Origin: Mesorhizobium sp. LHD-90 | GTDB taxonomy: Bacteria > Pseudomonadota > Alphaproteobacteria > Rhizobiales > Rhizobiaceae | Length of the DNA stretch: 64,000 nt | NCBI RefSeq assembly: GCF_030929505.1 | Contig: NZ_JAVFVV010000001.1 | Span: 372,001 to 436,000, forward strand | Reading direction: 5' to 3' | Part shown: one piece after another, positions 1-7,409 of the stretch | Position numbering within the stretch: the first letter of the stretch is position 1 | Layout of the letters: every line of letters starts with the position of its first letter | Notes under the pieces: generated by a model | The model's database searches: none | What the model saw: only the letters and a program-made list of their open reading frames with translations | Told to the model about the DNA's origin: nothing | Made by a program: the position numbers and the translations under genes

Positions 1-337
1 CCGTCCACACCAGCCAGTACTGGATCGGAATGATGACCGCGAACATGGCGAGCAGCACCCAGTGGTCGCTGCGCCGCGTGTGGGTCAGCGTCACGAATTC
101 GCGCAGCGCGGCAAACGAGATCAGCGCGAACAGCACGGTCATGCCGTCCTTGCCGAAGACGAAGGCGATGGCGATGAGCGCCACCATCACCCACCAGGCG
201 AGAATGCGCTGGTTGAGGTTGACGAGCGCCGGGTTTTTTCTGTCCGGCGCGCGAAAGGTGAGGATCGCCGCCACGATGCTGGCAAGCGTCAGCACGCCTG
301 CCAGTCCGGCGATCAGCAGGGTCGTCTCGCGCATCAT
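1..337 (-). CDS. ynbB: Phosphatidate cytidylyltransferase (CdsA-like), partial
   Basis: The 3' part lies outside the window; the visible part is the first ~112 residues. It starts MMRETTLLIAG and shows hydrophobic membrane segments (about residues 5-25, 45-75 and 95-112), with a polar loop reading RAPDRKNPALVN between the first two, as in YnbB/CdsA-family CDP-diglyceride synthases. The ATG at 337 overlaps the stop of the upstream acyltransferase (ATGA), so it is the last visible gene of the ynb-like lipid operon. Such enzymes make the CDP-activated lipid that a CDP-alcohol phosphatidyltransferase, also present here, would use. The catalytic C-terminus cannot be inspected, so the assignment rests on the N-terminus and the operon. 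Confidence 0.72.
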   Translation of the reverse strand, partial: MMRETTLLIAGLAGVLTLASIVAAILTFRAPDRKNPALVNLNQRILAWWVMVALIAIAFVFGKDGMTVLFALISFAALREFVTLTHTRRSDHWVLLAMFAVIIPIQYWLVWT

Positions 338-999
338 CTGCGGTCCCCCTTGAGGCGCGGTTTCAGCGCCAGCAGCGCGGCGTGGGCACGCTTCAGGAAA
401 TCGTGGCGATCCTCGCCGCGCTCGACCGCCACCGGCGGGCCGAAGACGACGCGGCAAAGCAGCGGCACCGGCAAGAAGTGGCCCTTGGGCAGCACGCGCG
501 ACATGTTCTCGATCCAGCACGGCACAAGTTCGACGTCGGGCCGCATGATTGCCAGATTGTAGAGGCCGGACCGAAAGCGCATGAGCGGCTCGTCGCCCAT
601 GTTGCGCGTGCCTTCCGGAAACAGGATCAACGAATCGCCCTGGTCGAGCACGGCAAGCATGGCGTTGATGGGGTTGTCCTTGGGTTCTGTCCAGTTGCGG
701 TTGATCAGCACGGAAGACAGCATGTCCTCGGCGATGAAGCGGCGCAGGCGCGACTTGCCCCAGTAGTCGCCGGCGGCCACCGCGCGGGTGCGCTGGCGCT
801 CGCTCTCGGGCAGGCAGGCCGATAGCAGGATGAAGTCGCCATGGCTGGCATGGTTGGCGAAATAGATGCGCTGGCGCTCGGACGGCTCGCTGCCCATCCA
901 GATCGGCCGCACGCCGGTGATCGCCCAGGCCAGCGCCGACAGGCCGACCGAGGCCGCCGGGCGCAACAGATGGTGGCGGATGGCGCGCGCTGCGCTCAT
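334..999 (-). CDS. Lysophospholipid acyltransferase (PlsC-like)
   Basis: 221 aa. It carries the glycerolipid acyltransferase HX4D motif (NHASHGD, His50/Asp55) and the FPEGTRN phosphate-binding motif near residue 127, so it should transfer a fatty acyl group to a lysophospholipid or related alcohol at the inner face of the membrane. The ATG at 999 lies 9 bp after the preceding membrane protein gene, and its stop overlaps the start of the cytidylyltransferase. E. coli ynbABCD has no acyltransferase, so this is an addition to the module. The exact acyl acceptor cannot be read from sequence. Confidence 0.88.
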   Translation of the reverse strand: MSAARAIRHHLLRPAASVGLSALAWAITGVRPIWMGSEPSERQRIYFANHASHGDFILLSACLPESERQRTRAVAAGDYWGKSRLRRFIAEDMLSSVLINRNWTEPKDNPINAMLAVLDQGDSLILFPEGTRNMGDEPLMRFRSGLYNLAIMRPDVELVPCWIENMSRVLPKGHFLPVPLLCRVVFGPPVAVERGEDRHDFLKRAHAALLALKPRLKGDRR

Positions 1000-1008
1000 G
1001 GCTGGCGC

Positions 1009-1449
1009 TCAGGCCGGCGCGGCCAGCAACGGCGCGCAGACCGACAGTGTCAGGAGCGCGAGCGCCATGCGCTGCCGGGAGACGATGCGGCGCGTGCCGG
1101 CGGCGCGGTCGGATAGCGAGCGGGTTTTCGGCGGAGTGGGTTTCAGGCGCATGCGGGCAAGAATGTCGTCGACGGCGGCGCCGCCTTTCCATTCGTCTTC
1201 ATAACTTGCGGCGAGGCGGAACAGAAGCGCGTCGAACACAAGCAAGGCCGAAAAGCCGATCAGGGCGAGGCTCGATGCGCCCGCCAGCCCGGCAGCCATC
1301 CAGCCGAACGGCCCGGCCCAGGCGGTATCGGGCCAGTTGGCCACCGCGGCCACGCCAACGGCGATAGCCGCAAGCGGCGGCCACAGCGCCTGCGACAGCG
1401 CCCGGCGCGCCAGCCTCTCGGCGCGATCGGCGTGGCTGCCGGCGGTCAT
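1009..1449 (-). CDS. Small integral membrane protein of the lipid operon
   Basis: 146 aa, unrecognised family. It has two hydrophobic segments around residues 20-75, a charged cytoplasmic-looking stretch at about 76-120 (including SYEDEWKGG and LRLKPTPPKTRS), and a final hydrophobic segment at the C-terminus. Its ATG at 1449 overlaps the stop of the upstream phosphatase gene (ATGA), so it is translationally coupled and likely works with the lipid enzymes. No catalytic motif is visible; it could be a scaffold or accessory subunit. Confidence 0.75.
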   Translation of the reverse strand: MTAGSHADRAERLARRALSQALWPPLAAIAVGVAAVANWPDTAWAGPFGWMAAGLAGASSLALIGFSALLVFDALLFRLAASYEDEWKGGAAVDDILARMRLKPTPPKTRSLSDRAAGTRRIVSRQRMALALLTLSVCAPLLAAPA

Positions 1450-2762
1450 GGTTCCGCCGGCTCGTGAAGATGGACCGGCCGTCCGGCCGCGGCGATCATT
1501 GATCGGGCCTGGTCGAAGTTTGCTGCGCGGTCAGTTCGCAGCAGCCATTCGGCGACGACGCCGGCGCTGCGCTGGAAACCGAGCGCGCAGCAGACCAGCA
1601 CGGGGCCGGCGAGCCGCGCGGCTTCCACTGCTTCGGCGGCAATCGCGAGATCGCTGCGATGCGGCGGAAGCAGATCGAGCATGGGAAAACTCTTCCAGGT
1701 GCAGGGTGAGTCCGAGGGTCTTTCGAACTCGGCGGCGAGGTCAATCACGGAGACGAAGCGGGCCGCTTCAGCGGCGCTCGGGTAGCGACCGAGGAAAATG
1801 CCGTCGGCGACCATGACGGCGCGCGGCAGGCGGCGTGTCCACGCCCATGCGTTGAGGCGCGCGCCGATACGGTAGGGCAAGAGCAGCAGGCGGCTTGCCA
1901 GCGTGACGTGGCCATCGGCGGACTTCTGGAAGACCGAAGCGCTGCGGGTGGCATAGGCGAAGGCGACGATCGCCAGCGACAGGGCCGGCCACAGGAAAAA
2001 CAGCCAGACCGGTGAGATGAAGGCGCCTCCTGCGGCGACCGCAAGCAGCAGTGCCGCGCCAAGGCCATAACCGGCAGCAAGCCGCCGCGCCTTCCCGTCC
2101 CTTGCCAGGCGCGCTCCGGCAAAGGGCAGGGGACTCTCTCGCGGGAACAGCCAGAGCGCGAACAGGCCGAGCAGCGCGCCGGTCGGGATGTCGATGAAAT
2201 GGTGCTGCCATGTCGTCAGCACGGAAGCGCCGATCAGCAGGCACCAGAGGTGCCAGAGCAGGTTCCACCCGCCGGCGAGGCGGTGGCGGATGTGGTCCCA
2301 GATGATTACAAGCAGCGCGATGTGTAGCGACGGCGCCTGGTTGAACGGCTTGTCGAAGCCGCCGAGCACGGCGAACATAAAACCCGGCAGGCCGTCCGTT
2401 GCGGGCCGCGTAAACGTTGCGGTCAGCGGGAATGCGATGAAACAGGCAACCGCGATGATTTGCGCCGTCAGGTAGCGACCGGCGAGCCGGTCGACGCCGC
2501 CAGTCGTCGTGTTGATCAGCAGCGACAGGCCGTAGAACAGGTTGATCGACCAGTAGGGCAGGATCGTCCAGGCGACGAAGGGCACGGCGTATTCCCAGTA
2601 GAACACGATGCTGCCGACGTTCCCGCGCTGCGACGCCAGCCAGTTGGCGTAGCCGTAGGTCAGGTAGAAGAACGGCGCGAGGAAGAGGAGCCACAGCGCC
2701 GCGCGCCGGAAGATTTTGCCGAACGTGTCGGGCGGCGATAGCGAAGCGGGGAACGCGGTCAT
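1446..2762 (-). CDS. ynbD: PAP2 / dual-specificity phosphatase fusion (YnbD-like)
   Basis: 438 aa from the ATG at 2762, chosen because it overlaps the upstream stop as ATGA; the longer reading from 2807 would add 15 residues without such coupling. The N-terminal ~270 residues are a multi-pass PAP2-type membrane domain with PSLH and WQHHFIDIPTG motifs. The C-terminal ~140 residues are a dual-specificity phosphatase with the CX5R loop CALGFQR (Cys392, Arg398) followed by SAG. E. coli YnbD has the same fused layout. The role is probably dephosphorylation of a phospholipid or prenyl/inositol-phosphate-like intermediate. The residue before the catalytic Cys is Cys rather than the usual His. Confidence 0.87.
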   Translation of the reverse strand: MTAFPASLSPPDTFGKIFRRAALWLLFLAPFFYLTYGYANWLASQRGNVGSIVFYWEYAVPFVAWTILPYWSINLFYGLSLLINTTTGGVDRLAGRYLTAQIIAVACFIAFPLTATFTRPATDGLPGFMFAVLGGFDKPFNQAPSLHIALLVIIWDHIRHRLAGGWNLLWHLWCLLIGASVLTTWQHHFIDIPTGALLGLFALWLFPRESPLPFAGARLARDGKARRLAAGYGLGAALLLAVAAGGAFISPVWLFFLWPALSLAIVAFAYATRSASVFQKSADGHVTLASRLLLLPYRIGARLNAWAWTRRLPRAVMVADGIFLGRYPSAAEAARFVSVIDLAAEFERPSDSPCTWKSFPMLDLLPPHRSDLAIAAEAVEAARLAGPVLVCCALGFQRSAGVVAEWLLRTDRAANFDQARSMIAAAGRPVHLHEPAEP

Positions 2763-4582
2763 GCCGAAGAAACCCGCCGCGCCAGCGATACCGAAAAAAT
2801 GCCCCATTCGTCGATGCGCTGGTCGACCTTCTCGAAACCGGCGGCCTCGACGAGCTGGTCCATCTCGGCCTGCGTGCGGCGGCGCATCACCCAGGCCTGG
2901 CCGCCGCGATGCGAGGTCAGGCTGCGGGCGATCATTTCGAGCTGCGGATGCCAGGGCTGGTTGGTGTAGATCAGCATGCCGCCCGGCTCGATGGCCTGCG
3001 CCAGGCCGCCGAGCGAGCCGCGGATCAGCGTGTTGTCCGGAAAGAGTTCGTACAAGCCGGAGACGATCGCCAGATCCGGCGCGGGCTCGATTGCCGCCAG
3101 CGCCTCGCCGTCAAAGGCGTCGGCCTGGCGGAACGTCACGCTGTCGGGCAGGTCGCGCTGGGAAATCAGCGCCTTGCCCTTTTCGACGTTGATGTCCGAA
3201 TAGTCCTGCAAGCGCACGGAGGCCGGCGGCTCCTCGAGATTGGCGATGGCGTCGAGCACGTAGCGGCCGTGGCCGGCGGCGATGTCGAGGATATGCAGCG
3301 GGTGGCCGGCGATGCGCAGGTCGCGCGCCGCCCGGCCGATCAGTTCCTCCAGATTGAGTTTTCGCTGGCGGATGCCGCGCCAGCCGATGGCGTCGAGGAA
3401 GGTGCGGTCGACCAAGCGGCCGACCGGACCAAGGCCGCGCGGCTCGTTCTCATAGACATAGTCGAGGGTCGAGCCGGAATCGAAACCGGTCTTCACGCCG
3501 GTGGCGATGCCGTTCGACACCCAGCCGCCCATGCGGATGAAGGCGCGGCTCAGCGCCCAGTAAAGGCCCCTTGGCGAAAGCAGGGCGAGGGGTGAGGCAA
3601 GGCGGTCGGCCTCGTCGCGGGTAAAGCCGGCGCGGTCCGCCTGGGTGAGATTCACCTTGGGCTCCGGTGCGTCGAACTGGCGGACGATGAAGCGGCGCGC
3701 GAGCACCACCGCCTTCGCCCGGTCGCGTTCGCCGAGCGTATCGTGAAAGAAGCCGGGCAGCACATGACGCTCCTTGGCCGGGCTGGCGAGGTTGACGAAA
3801 AATTCGTGCTGCGGGCCGTGGCGCACCACCCAGTCGCTGCCGGAGATCAGGAGTTGCGTCGGCACGGTGATGGCGCGGGCATCGGCGACGATGCGCTCGG
3901 CGTGGTCGTAAAGATCGAGCAGGATGTTTGAGGCGATCGGCCGGGTGATCAGCGGATCGGCTTCGAAGGATCTTATGCGCTCCGGATCGTGCGTCAGGAA
4001 ACGCGCCTTGACATAGGAGTTGACGAAGAAGCGACCCTTCCACCGCTGCCACAGCGCGATGCCTTGCCGCGCGAATGGCACGTAGAGCTTTACCGAGAAG
4101 GCGGGCGAGGCGAGCACCAGCGCGCGAATCTTTGGGGCGTAGTCGTGCACCCAGGTGGCGGCGAGCACCGCGCCGACCGATTGCGCGACGACGGCGATGT
4201 CCGCCTCGGCGAAGCTGTCCTTATCCCTGATTTCGCTCATGAAACTGTCGATGTCGCGCACCGAGGCGGCGAAGGAAGGCGAGTAGCCGCGCTCGCCGGG
4301 CGAGCGGCCATGGCCGCGCGCGTCCCAGGCGTAGAAGGCATGGTCCGGCATCTCGAGTTCGTCGACCAGATGCGCCATGCGTCCGCCATGCTCGTGGCCG
4401 CGATGGAACAGGATGACGGCGCCTTTCGGCTCGGCCGAGGCCGCCGGCCAGTAGCGGTAGAACAGTTCGGCGCCGTCGTGGGTCGAAAATGTGCGCTCTA
4501 TGGCGGAGGCCGTTCGCCGATCGGTCTTCCGGTTCGAGGAAGAGGGTTCGTGGTTCATGATGTCCTCGATGGACCGGTTCAC
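2759..4582 (-). CDS. ynbC: Bifunctional alpha/beta hydrolase / class I SAM methyltransferase (YnbC-like)
   Basis: 607 aa. The N-terminal half is a monoacylglycerol-lipase-type alpha/beta hydrolase: FHRGHEHGGR oxyanion region, ARGHGRS, and the nucleophile elbow VAQSVGA with Ser135, where the first Gly of GxSxG is Ala. The C-terminal ~220 residues contain a Rossmann methyltransferase with glycine-rich loop ILDIAAGHGRYVLDA. This is the YnbC architecture. The GTG at 4582 overlaps the stop of the phosphatidyltransferase gene (GTGA); an ATG at 4558 with GAGG upstream is an alternative start. It likely deacylates and methylates a lipid or headgroup made by the operon; the substrate is unknown. Confidence 0.88.
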   Translation of the reverse strand: MNRSIEDIMNHEPSSSNRKTDRRTASAIERTFSTHDGAELFYRYWPAASAEPKGAVILFHRGHEHGGRMAHLVDELEMPDHAFYAWDARGHGRSPGERGYSPSFAASVRDIDSFMSEIRDKDSFAEADIAVVAQSVGAVLAATWVHDYAPKIRALVLASPAFSVKLYVPFARQGIALWQRWKGRFFVNSYVKARFLTHDPERIRSFEADPLITRPIASNILLDLYDHAERIVADARAITVPTQLLISGSDWVVRHGPQHEFFVNLASPAKERHVLPGFFHDTLGERDRAKAVVLARRFIVRQFDAPEPKVNLTQADRAGFTRDEADRLASPLALLSPRGLYWALSRAFIRMGGWVSNGIATGVKTGFDSGSTLDYVYENEPRGLGPVGRLVDRTFLDAIGWRGIRQRKLNLEELIGRAARDLRIAGHPLHILDIAAGHGRYVLDAIANLEEPPASVRLQDYSDINVEKGKALISQRDLPDSVTFRQADAFDGEALAAIEPAPDLAIVSGLYELFPDNTLIRGSLGGLAQAIEPGGMLIYTNQPWHPQLEMIARSLTSHRGGQAWVMRRRTQAEMDQLVEAAGFEKVDQRIDEWGIFSVSLARRVSSA

Positions 4583-5184
4583 GCGGCGGACCGAAGGCCG
4601 GCGCGGACGCGGTTTGCGACAGTGAGTAGCGACAGCAGGGCGAGAGCCGGGAAGACGTAGGGCGCGACCGGATCGATCCAGAGATCGAAGGCGAGCAGCA
4701 CGGCGATGAGGCTGAGTGCGAAGGCGCGATCGCTTTTGCCGAGCGGACCGGCATAGTTGCGGCCGATGCCGGCCGGCACGCCGAGCACGCCGGCATACTC
4801 GGCCATGACGGCCGTGATCGCGAAGGCCACCACGCTCCAGGCCGGGAAGACCGGAAGGGCGGCGAAAGCGAGAATGAGGGCGAGGTCGGAGACGACGTCG
4901 CAGAGTTCATTCAGATACATGCCGAAGGTTGAGGCCTGGCCATGCTCGCGCGCCAGCATGCCGTCGATGGCATTCAGCGCCATGCGCAGGAACAGCACGA
5001 TAGGGATGATCAGGACCAGGGTCGGCTTTTCAGGAAAGAGGGCCACGAGCGCGGCCGCCGCGACTGACATGACCGCTGCCGCGACCGTGATCTGGTTCGC
5101 GGTGACGCCGGCTTTCGCCAGGCGGTCGGCGAGCGGGCGCAACAAACCCTGGAAGGCCGGCTTCAGATCGTAAAGCGTCGGCAT
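4579..5184 (-). CDS. ynbA: CDP-alcohol phosphatidyltransferase (YnbA-like), first gene of the lipid operon
   Basis: 201 aa, multi-pass membrane protein. The CDP-alcohol signature is present in spacing but altered: N71-A-I-D74-G75...A78-R79...G88...N92...D96. Asn replaces the first and third of the four canonical Asp residues, while the second and the presumed catalytic fourth are kept. As I recall it, E. coli YnbA carries the same Asn substitutions, so this is likely a subfamily feature. It should displace CMP from a CDP-lipid with an alcohol headgroup. The ATG at 5184 has GGGGGAG 10 bp upstream; the promoter region carries three TetR-type dyads. Confidence 0.88.
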   Translation of the reverse strand: MPTLYDLKPAFQGLLRPLADRLAKAGVTANQITVAAAVMSVAAAALVALFPEKPTLVLIIPIVLFLRMALNAIDGMLAREHGQASTFGMYLNELCDVVSDLALILAFAALPVFPAWSVVAFAITAVMAEYAGVLGVPAGIGRNYAGPLGKSDRAFALSLIAVLLAFDLWIDPVAPYVFPALALLSLLTVANRVRAGLRSAA

Positions 5185-5212
5185 CGGCCCGATTCTCCCC
5201 CTGCAGCTTGAC

Positions 5213-5283
5213 TTGAATGCTGTTCAGGCTATTTGTGTCACAACTTTGAACGACGTTCAAGATGGTTTGTGAACGACGTTCAA
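5213..5283. promoter_or_regulatory. Triple dyad operator between ynbA and tetR
   Basis: Three copies of a 15-bp dyad lie in the 121-bp divergent intergenic region: TTGAATGCTGTTCAG at 5213-5227, TTGAACGACGTTCAA at 5246-5260 and GTGAACGACGTTCAA at 5269-5283. The centre-to-centre spacing is 33 and 23 bp. The second is a palindrome apart from its centre. The location between a TetR gene and the lipid operon makes it the natural binding site for that TetR protein, repressing both directions. Binding is inferred. Confidence 0.8.
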
Positions 5284-5305
5284 AAACTCTGAAGCGGAGC
5301 TCCCG

Positions 5306-5923
5306 GTGGCCGGAAAGACCGAGTTGAGGCGTGACAGGCTGCGCGAAACGCTGCTCGAAATTGCCGAGCGGCGGATCGCCGAAAACGGCTACCGGGCGCT
5401 GACGGCGCGCGAGCTGGCGGCGGAAGCGGGCTGCGCGGTCGGCGCGATCTACAATATTTTCAAGGACATGGATGCGCTGGTGGCGGCGATGAATACCCGC
5501 ACCGGCGCGCGGCTGGAGAGAGCGGTGGCGGAAGCCTTCGCGAAAAACGCCGAGGCCGGCACGCCGAAACGCCAGCTCGTGCTGCTGGGTCGGACCTATC
5601 TTGCCTTCGTGGTGGAGAACCCATTGCTGTGGTCGGCGATTTTCGAGCAGTCGGCCAGGCTGGGCAAGGAATTCGCCGAAAAGCGCGAGGCGGAGAACAC
5701 GAGGCTGGTCGGACACATCGTCAGGCCGCTGAAGGTTCTGCTGCCTGGGGCAGGGGAGGAGCGGCTGGCGCTGGTGGCGCGGGCGCTGTTCGCGGCCGTG
5801 CATGGAATCGTAAGTCTTGGATTTCAAAGGCGTTTTCTGGCCGAGTCGCCGAAGGAAGCCGAGGAACAGATTGTTTTCATCGTCGAAGCCTTCTGCGACG
5901 GTGCTGCACTGCAAAAAGGTTAA
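5306..5923 (+). CDS. TetR/AcrR family transcriptional regulator
   Basis: 205 aa from a GTG start at 5306; no in-frame upstream ATG is available. The N-terminal TetR helix-turn-helix lies at about residues 10-55 (ending with GCAVGAIYNIFKDMDALV). The rest is a helical ligand-binding domain resembling the TetR_C_39/WHG type. It is divergent from the lipid operon, with three dyads between them, so it probably represses that operon and itself until a membrane-derived ligand binds. The ligand is unknown. Confidence 0.9.
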   Translation: MAGKTELRRDRLRETLLEIAERRIAENGYRALTARELAAEAGCAVGAIYNIFKDMDALVAAMNTRTGARLERAVAEAFAKNAEAGTPKRQLVLLGRTYLAFVVENPLLWSAIFEQSARLGKEFAEKREAENTRLVGHIVRPLKVLLPGAGEERLALVARALFAAVHGIVSLGFQRRFLAESPKEAEEQIVFIVEAFCDGAALQKG

Positions 5924-6094
5924 AAAACCGGCAATCCCGGCGTTTTCGCTGCCTTAGGAGGCGGCAAACAGCCTTGCATTTGTGCATTGCACTCATGCAT
6001 TTGCGTCAATTCAAATATGAAGGGGGAACCCCTATCTGAGCACCGTACACAGACGACCGTACGTGCAAGAGCAAAGAAAAGAAGAGTGAAGACC

Positions 6095-6238
6095 ATGAAC
6101 CTGATCCGCAATTTCCGTAACTGGCGCCGCTATCGCGACACCGTCAACGAGCTGAGCCGCCTCTCCAACCGCGAGCTCGCCGACCTGGGCATCACCCGCG
6201 CCGACATCGCTGTCGTGGCCGCCAAGGGCCGCCAGTAA
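6095..6238 (+). CDS. DUF1127 small protein
   Basis: 47 aa, Arg-rich, with the DUF1127 core (WRRYRDTVNELSRLSNREL, then ADLGITRADI). The ATG at 6095 is preceded by a purine-rich AAAAGAAGAG. Small DUF1127 proteins are abundant in alphaproteobacteria and some act in RNA metabolism or in phosphate and carbon regulation; the role of this copy is not known. It is monocistronic and followed by hairpins at 6283-6353. The A+T-rich 170-bp leader upstream suggests its own promoter. Confidence 0.88.
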   Translation: MNLIRNFRNWRRYRDTVNELSRLSNRELADLGITRADIAVVAAKGRQ

Positions 6239-6282
6239 GAACCAGTTTTCGTCGCGGCTCCCTCCCTCCGCGGCGACTAGGA

Positions 6283-6353
6283 CCGGCATTCGTTCCCCTC
6301 CCGGAATGCCGGTCATCCTTGAAGCCCGTCGGCCCCTGCCGGCGGGCTTTTTT
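6283..6353 (+). terminator. Tandem hairpins ending the DUF1127 transcript
   Basis: The first hairpin has perfect 9-bp arms CCGGCATTC (6283-6291) and GAATGCCGG (6304-6312). The second, at 6322-6353, pairs AGCCCGTCGGC with GCCGGCGGGCT (one G-U) and runs into TTTTTT, a good intrinsic terminator. The rest of 6354-6540 has no recognisable gene. Confidence 0.85.
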
Positions 6354-6540
6354 GTTCACCTGTGAATGGCCGCCGATCGCCGAAAAGGCGTGAAGTCCGG
6401 AAGATCGAGCAGAATCAGTTGCTTACCGCGACAGCACGATGAGCGGCACGCAATTCGCTTCACCAGAGGCCCGAAATAGCCGGTTTGCGCTGTGTTTTCC
6501 GGCTCATTAGCTTCGCGCGGCATCCAAAACGCTTCGCGCA

Positions 6541-6828
6541 TCAATCGTCGTTGGATGCGTCGAGCTCTTCCGGCCGCTTGCCGGTTTCGCCAAGCCCGCC
6601 GATGCCGGCTGCTTCGCGCAGCGCGGCATTGATGCGTTCCTGCCAGCCGGGCCCGTCGGCCTGGAAATGATCGAGCACGTCGCGGTCGAGTTTCAGCGTC
6701 ACGGTTTCGCGGGCGGCGGCGCTGAACTGTCGGGCGCGAGGCGCCTCGGTGGCCGGCTTGGCGGTGCGCTTGAAGACGGCCTCGGCGGCCTTGAACGGAT
6801 CGCCGGGCCTGCGGGTGGGGGATGCCAT
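6541..6828 (-). CDS. BrnA-type antitoxin family protein, no BrnT partner
   Basis: 95 aa from the ATG at 6828, chosen for the AGGAG 8 bp upstream; the longer open frame is out-of-gene read-through. The BrnA core is VTLKLDRDVLDHFQADG followed by WQERINAALREAAG, a ribbon-helix-helix-like DNA-binding fold. A C-terminal acidic tail ends ELDASNDD. BrnA normally lies directly downstream of the RNase toxin brnT. Here 6829-6944 is a divergent intergenic region and no brnT-like ORF is nearby, so it may be a solitary transcription factor or remnant. Confidence 0.8.
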   Translation of the reverse strand: MASPTRRPGDPFKAAEAVFKRTAKPATEAPRARQFSAAARETVTLKLDRDVLDHFQADGPGWQERINAALREAAGIGGLGETGKRPEELDASNDD

Positions 6829-6944
6829 GGAAATGCTCCTGAGAAGTCGAAACGCCGCAAGGCGGCGCAGCCTGACATGCATTAGATTTAGCCCGGCAAA
6901 AGGCGGTTGACGAGACCGGCGTGTCGCAGGGCGGAGGAAAATCC

Positions 6945-7292
6945 ATGGCGAAGATGGCGGAGCGGGTGCTGGTGGTGATCGCCGGCCTTGCCGGAGCGGC
7001 GGGCGTGGCGCTGTCGGCGGCCGCCGCGCATGGCAGCGGACAGAATCTCCAGACCGCCGCGAATCTTCTCCTGATCCACGCGCCGGCGCTGCTGGCGACG
7101 GCTTTGCTCGCCGGCCGCGCGGCCCGGCTGGGTGGCGCGGTGCTGGCGCTCGGCCTGGTTCTGTTCTGCGGCGACCTCTTGGCCCGCGACTTTCTCGGCG
7201 GCCGGCTTTTCCCCTACGCAGCGCCGGCCGGCGGGTTGTTGCTGATCGCTGGCTGGCTGGTGATCGCCGCCTCGGCGCCGCGGCGGCAATAA
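6945..7292 (+). CDS. DUF423-like small membrane protein
   Basis: 115 aa from the ATG at 6945, selected because GGAGG lies 8 bp upstream. Four hydrophobic segments cover nearly the whole chain; SAAAAHGSGQNLQTAANLLL followed by IHAPALL resembles the conserved first loop of the DUF423/YgdD family (AHGL...F..A...Q..H). No enzymatic motif is visible. It is divergent from the BrnA-like gene. Function unknown; inner membrane by inference. Confidence 0.7.
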   Translation: MAKMAERVLVVIAGLAGAAGVALSAAAAHGSGQNLQTAANLLLIHAPALLATALLAGRAARLGGAVLALGLVLFCGDLLARDFLGGRLFPYAAPAGGLLLIAGWLVIAASAPRRQ

Positions 7293-7345
7293 GGGATTCC
7301 TCGGGCGAGGTGTCCCTTCCTATCCATGTTGCAAAGCTCAATTTT

Positions 7346-7391
7346 CGCTCATAATATGAACGATATGAATTCTATGAACTGCGTATGAGCG
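7346..7391 (+). promoter_or_regulatory. Repeat-bearing region upstream of the PhyH gene
   Basis: An inverted repeat CGCTCATA (7346-7353) / TATGAGCG (7384-7391) encloses three TATGAA direct repeats starting at 7355, 7364 and 7373 (9-bp period). It lies 20-65 bp before the chosen start and is unusually A+T-rich. It could be an operator or a leader hairpin; the regulator is unknown. Confidence 0.45.
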
Positions 7392-7409
7392 CAGGCGGTG
7401 GAGGAACCC

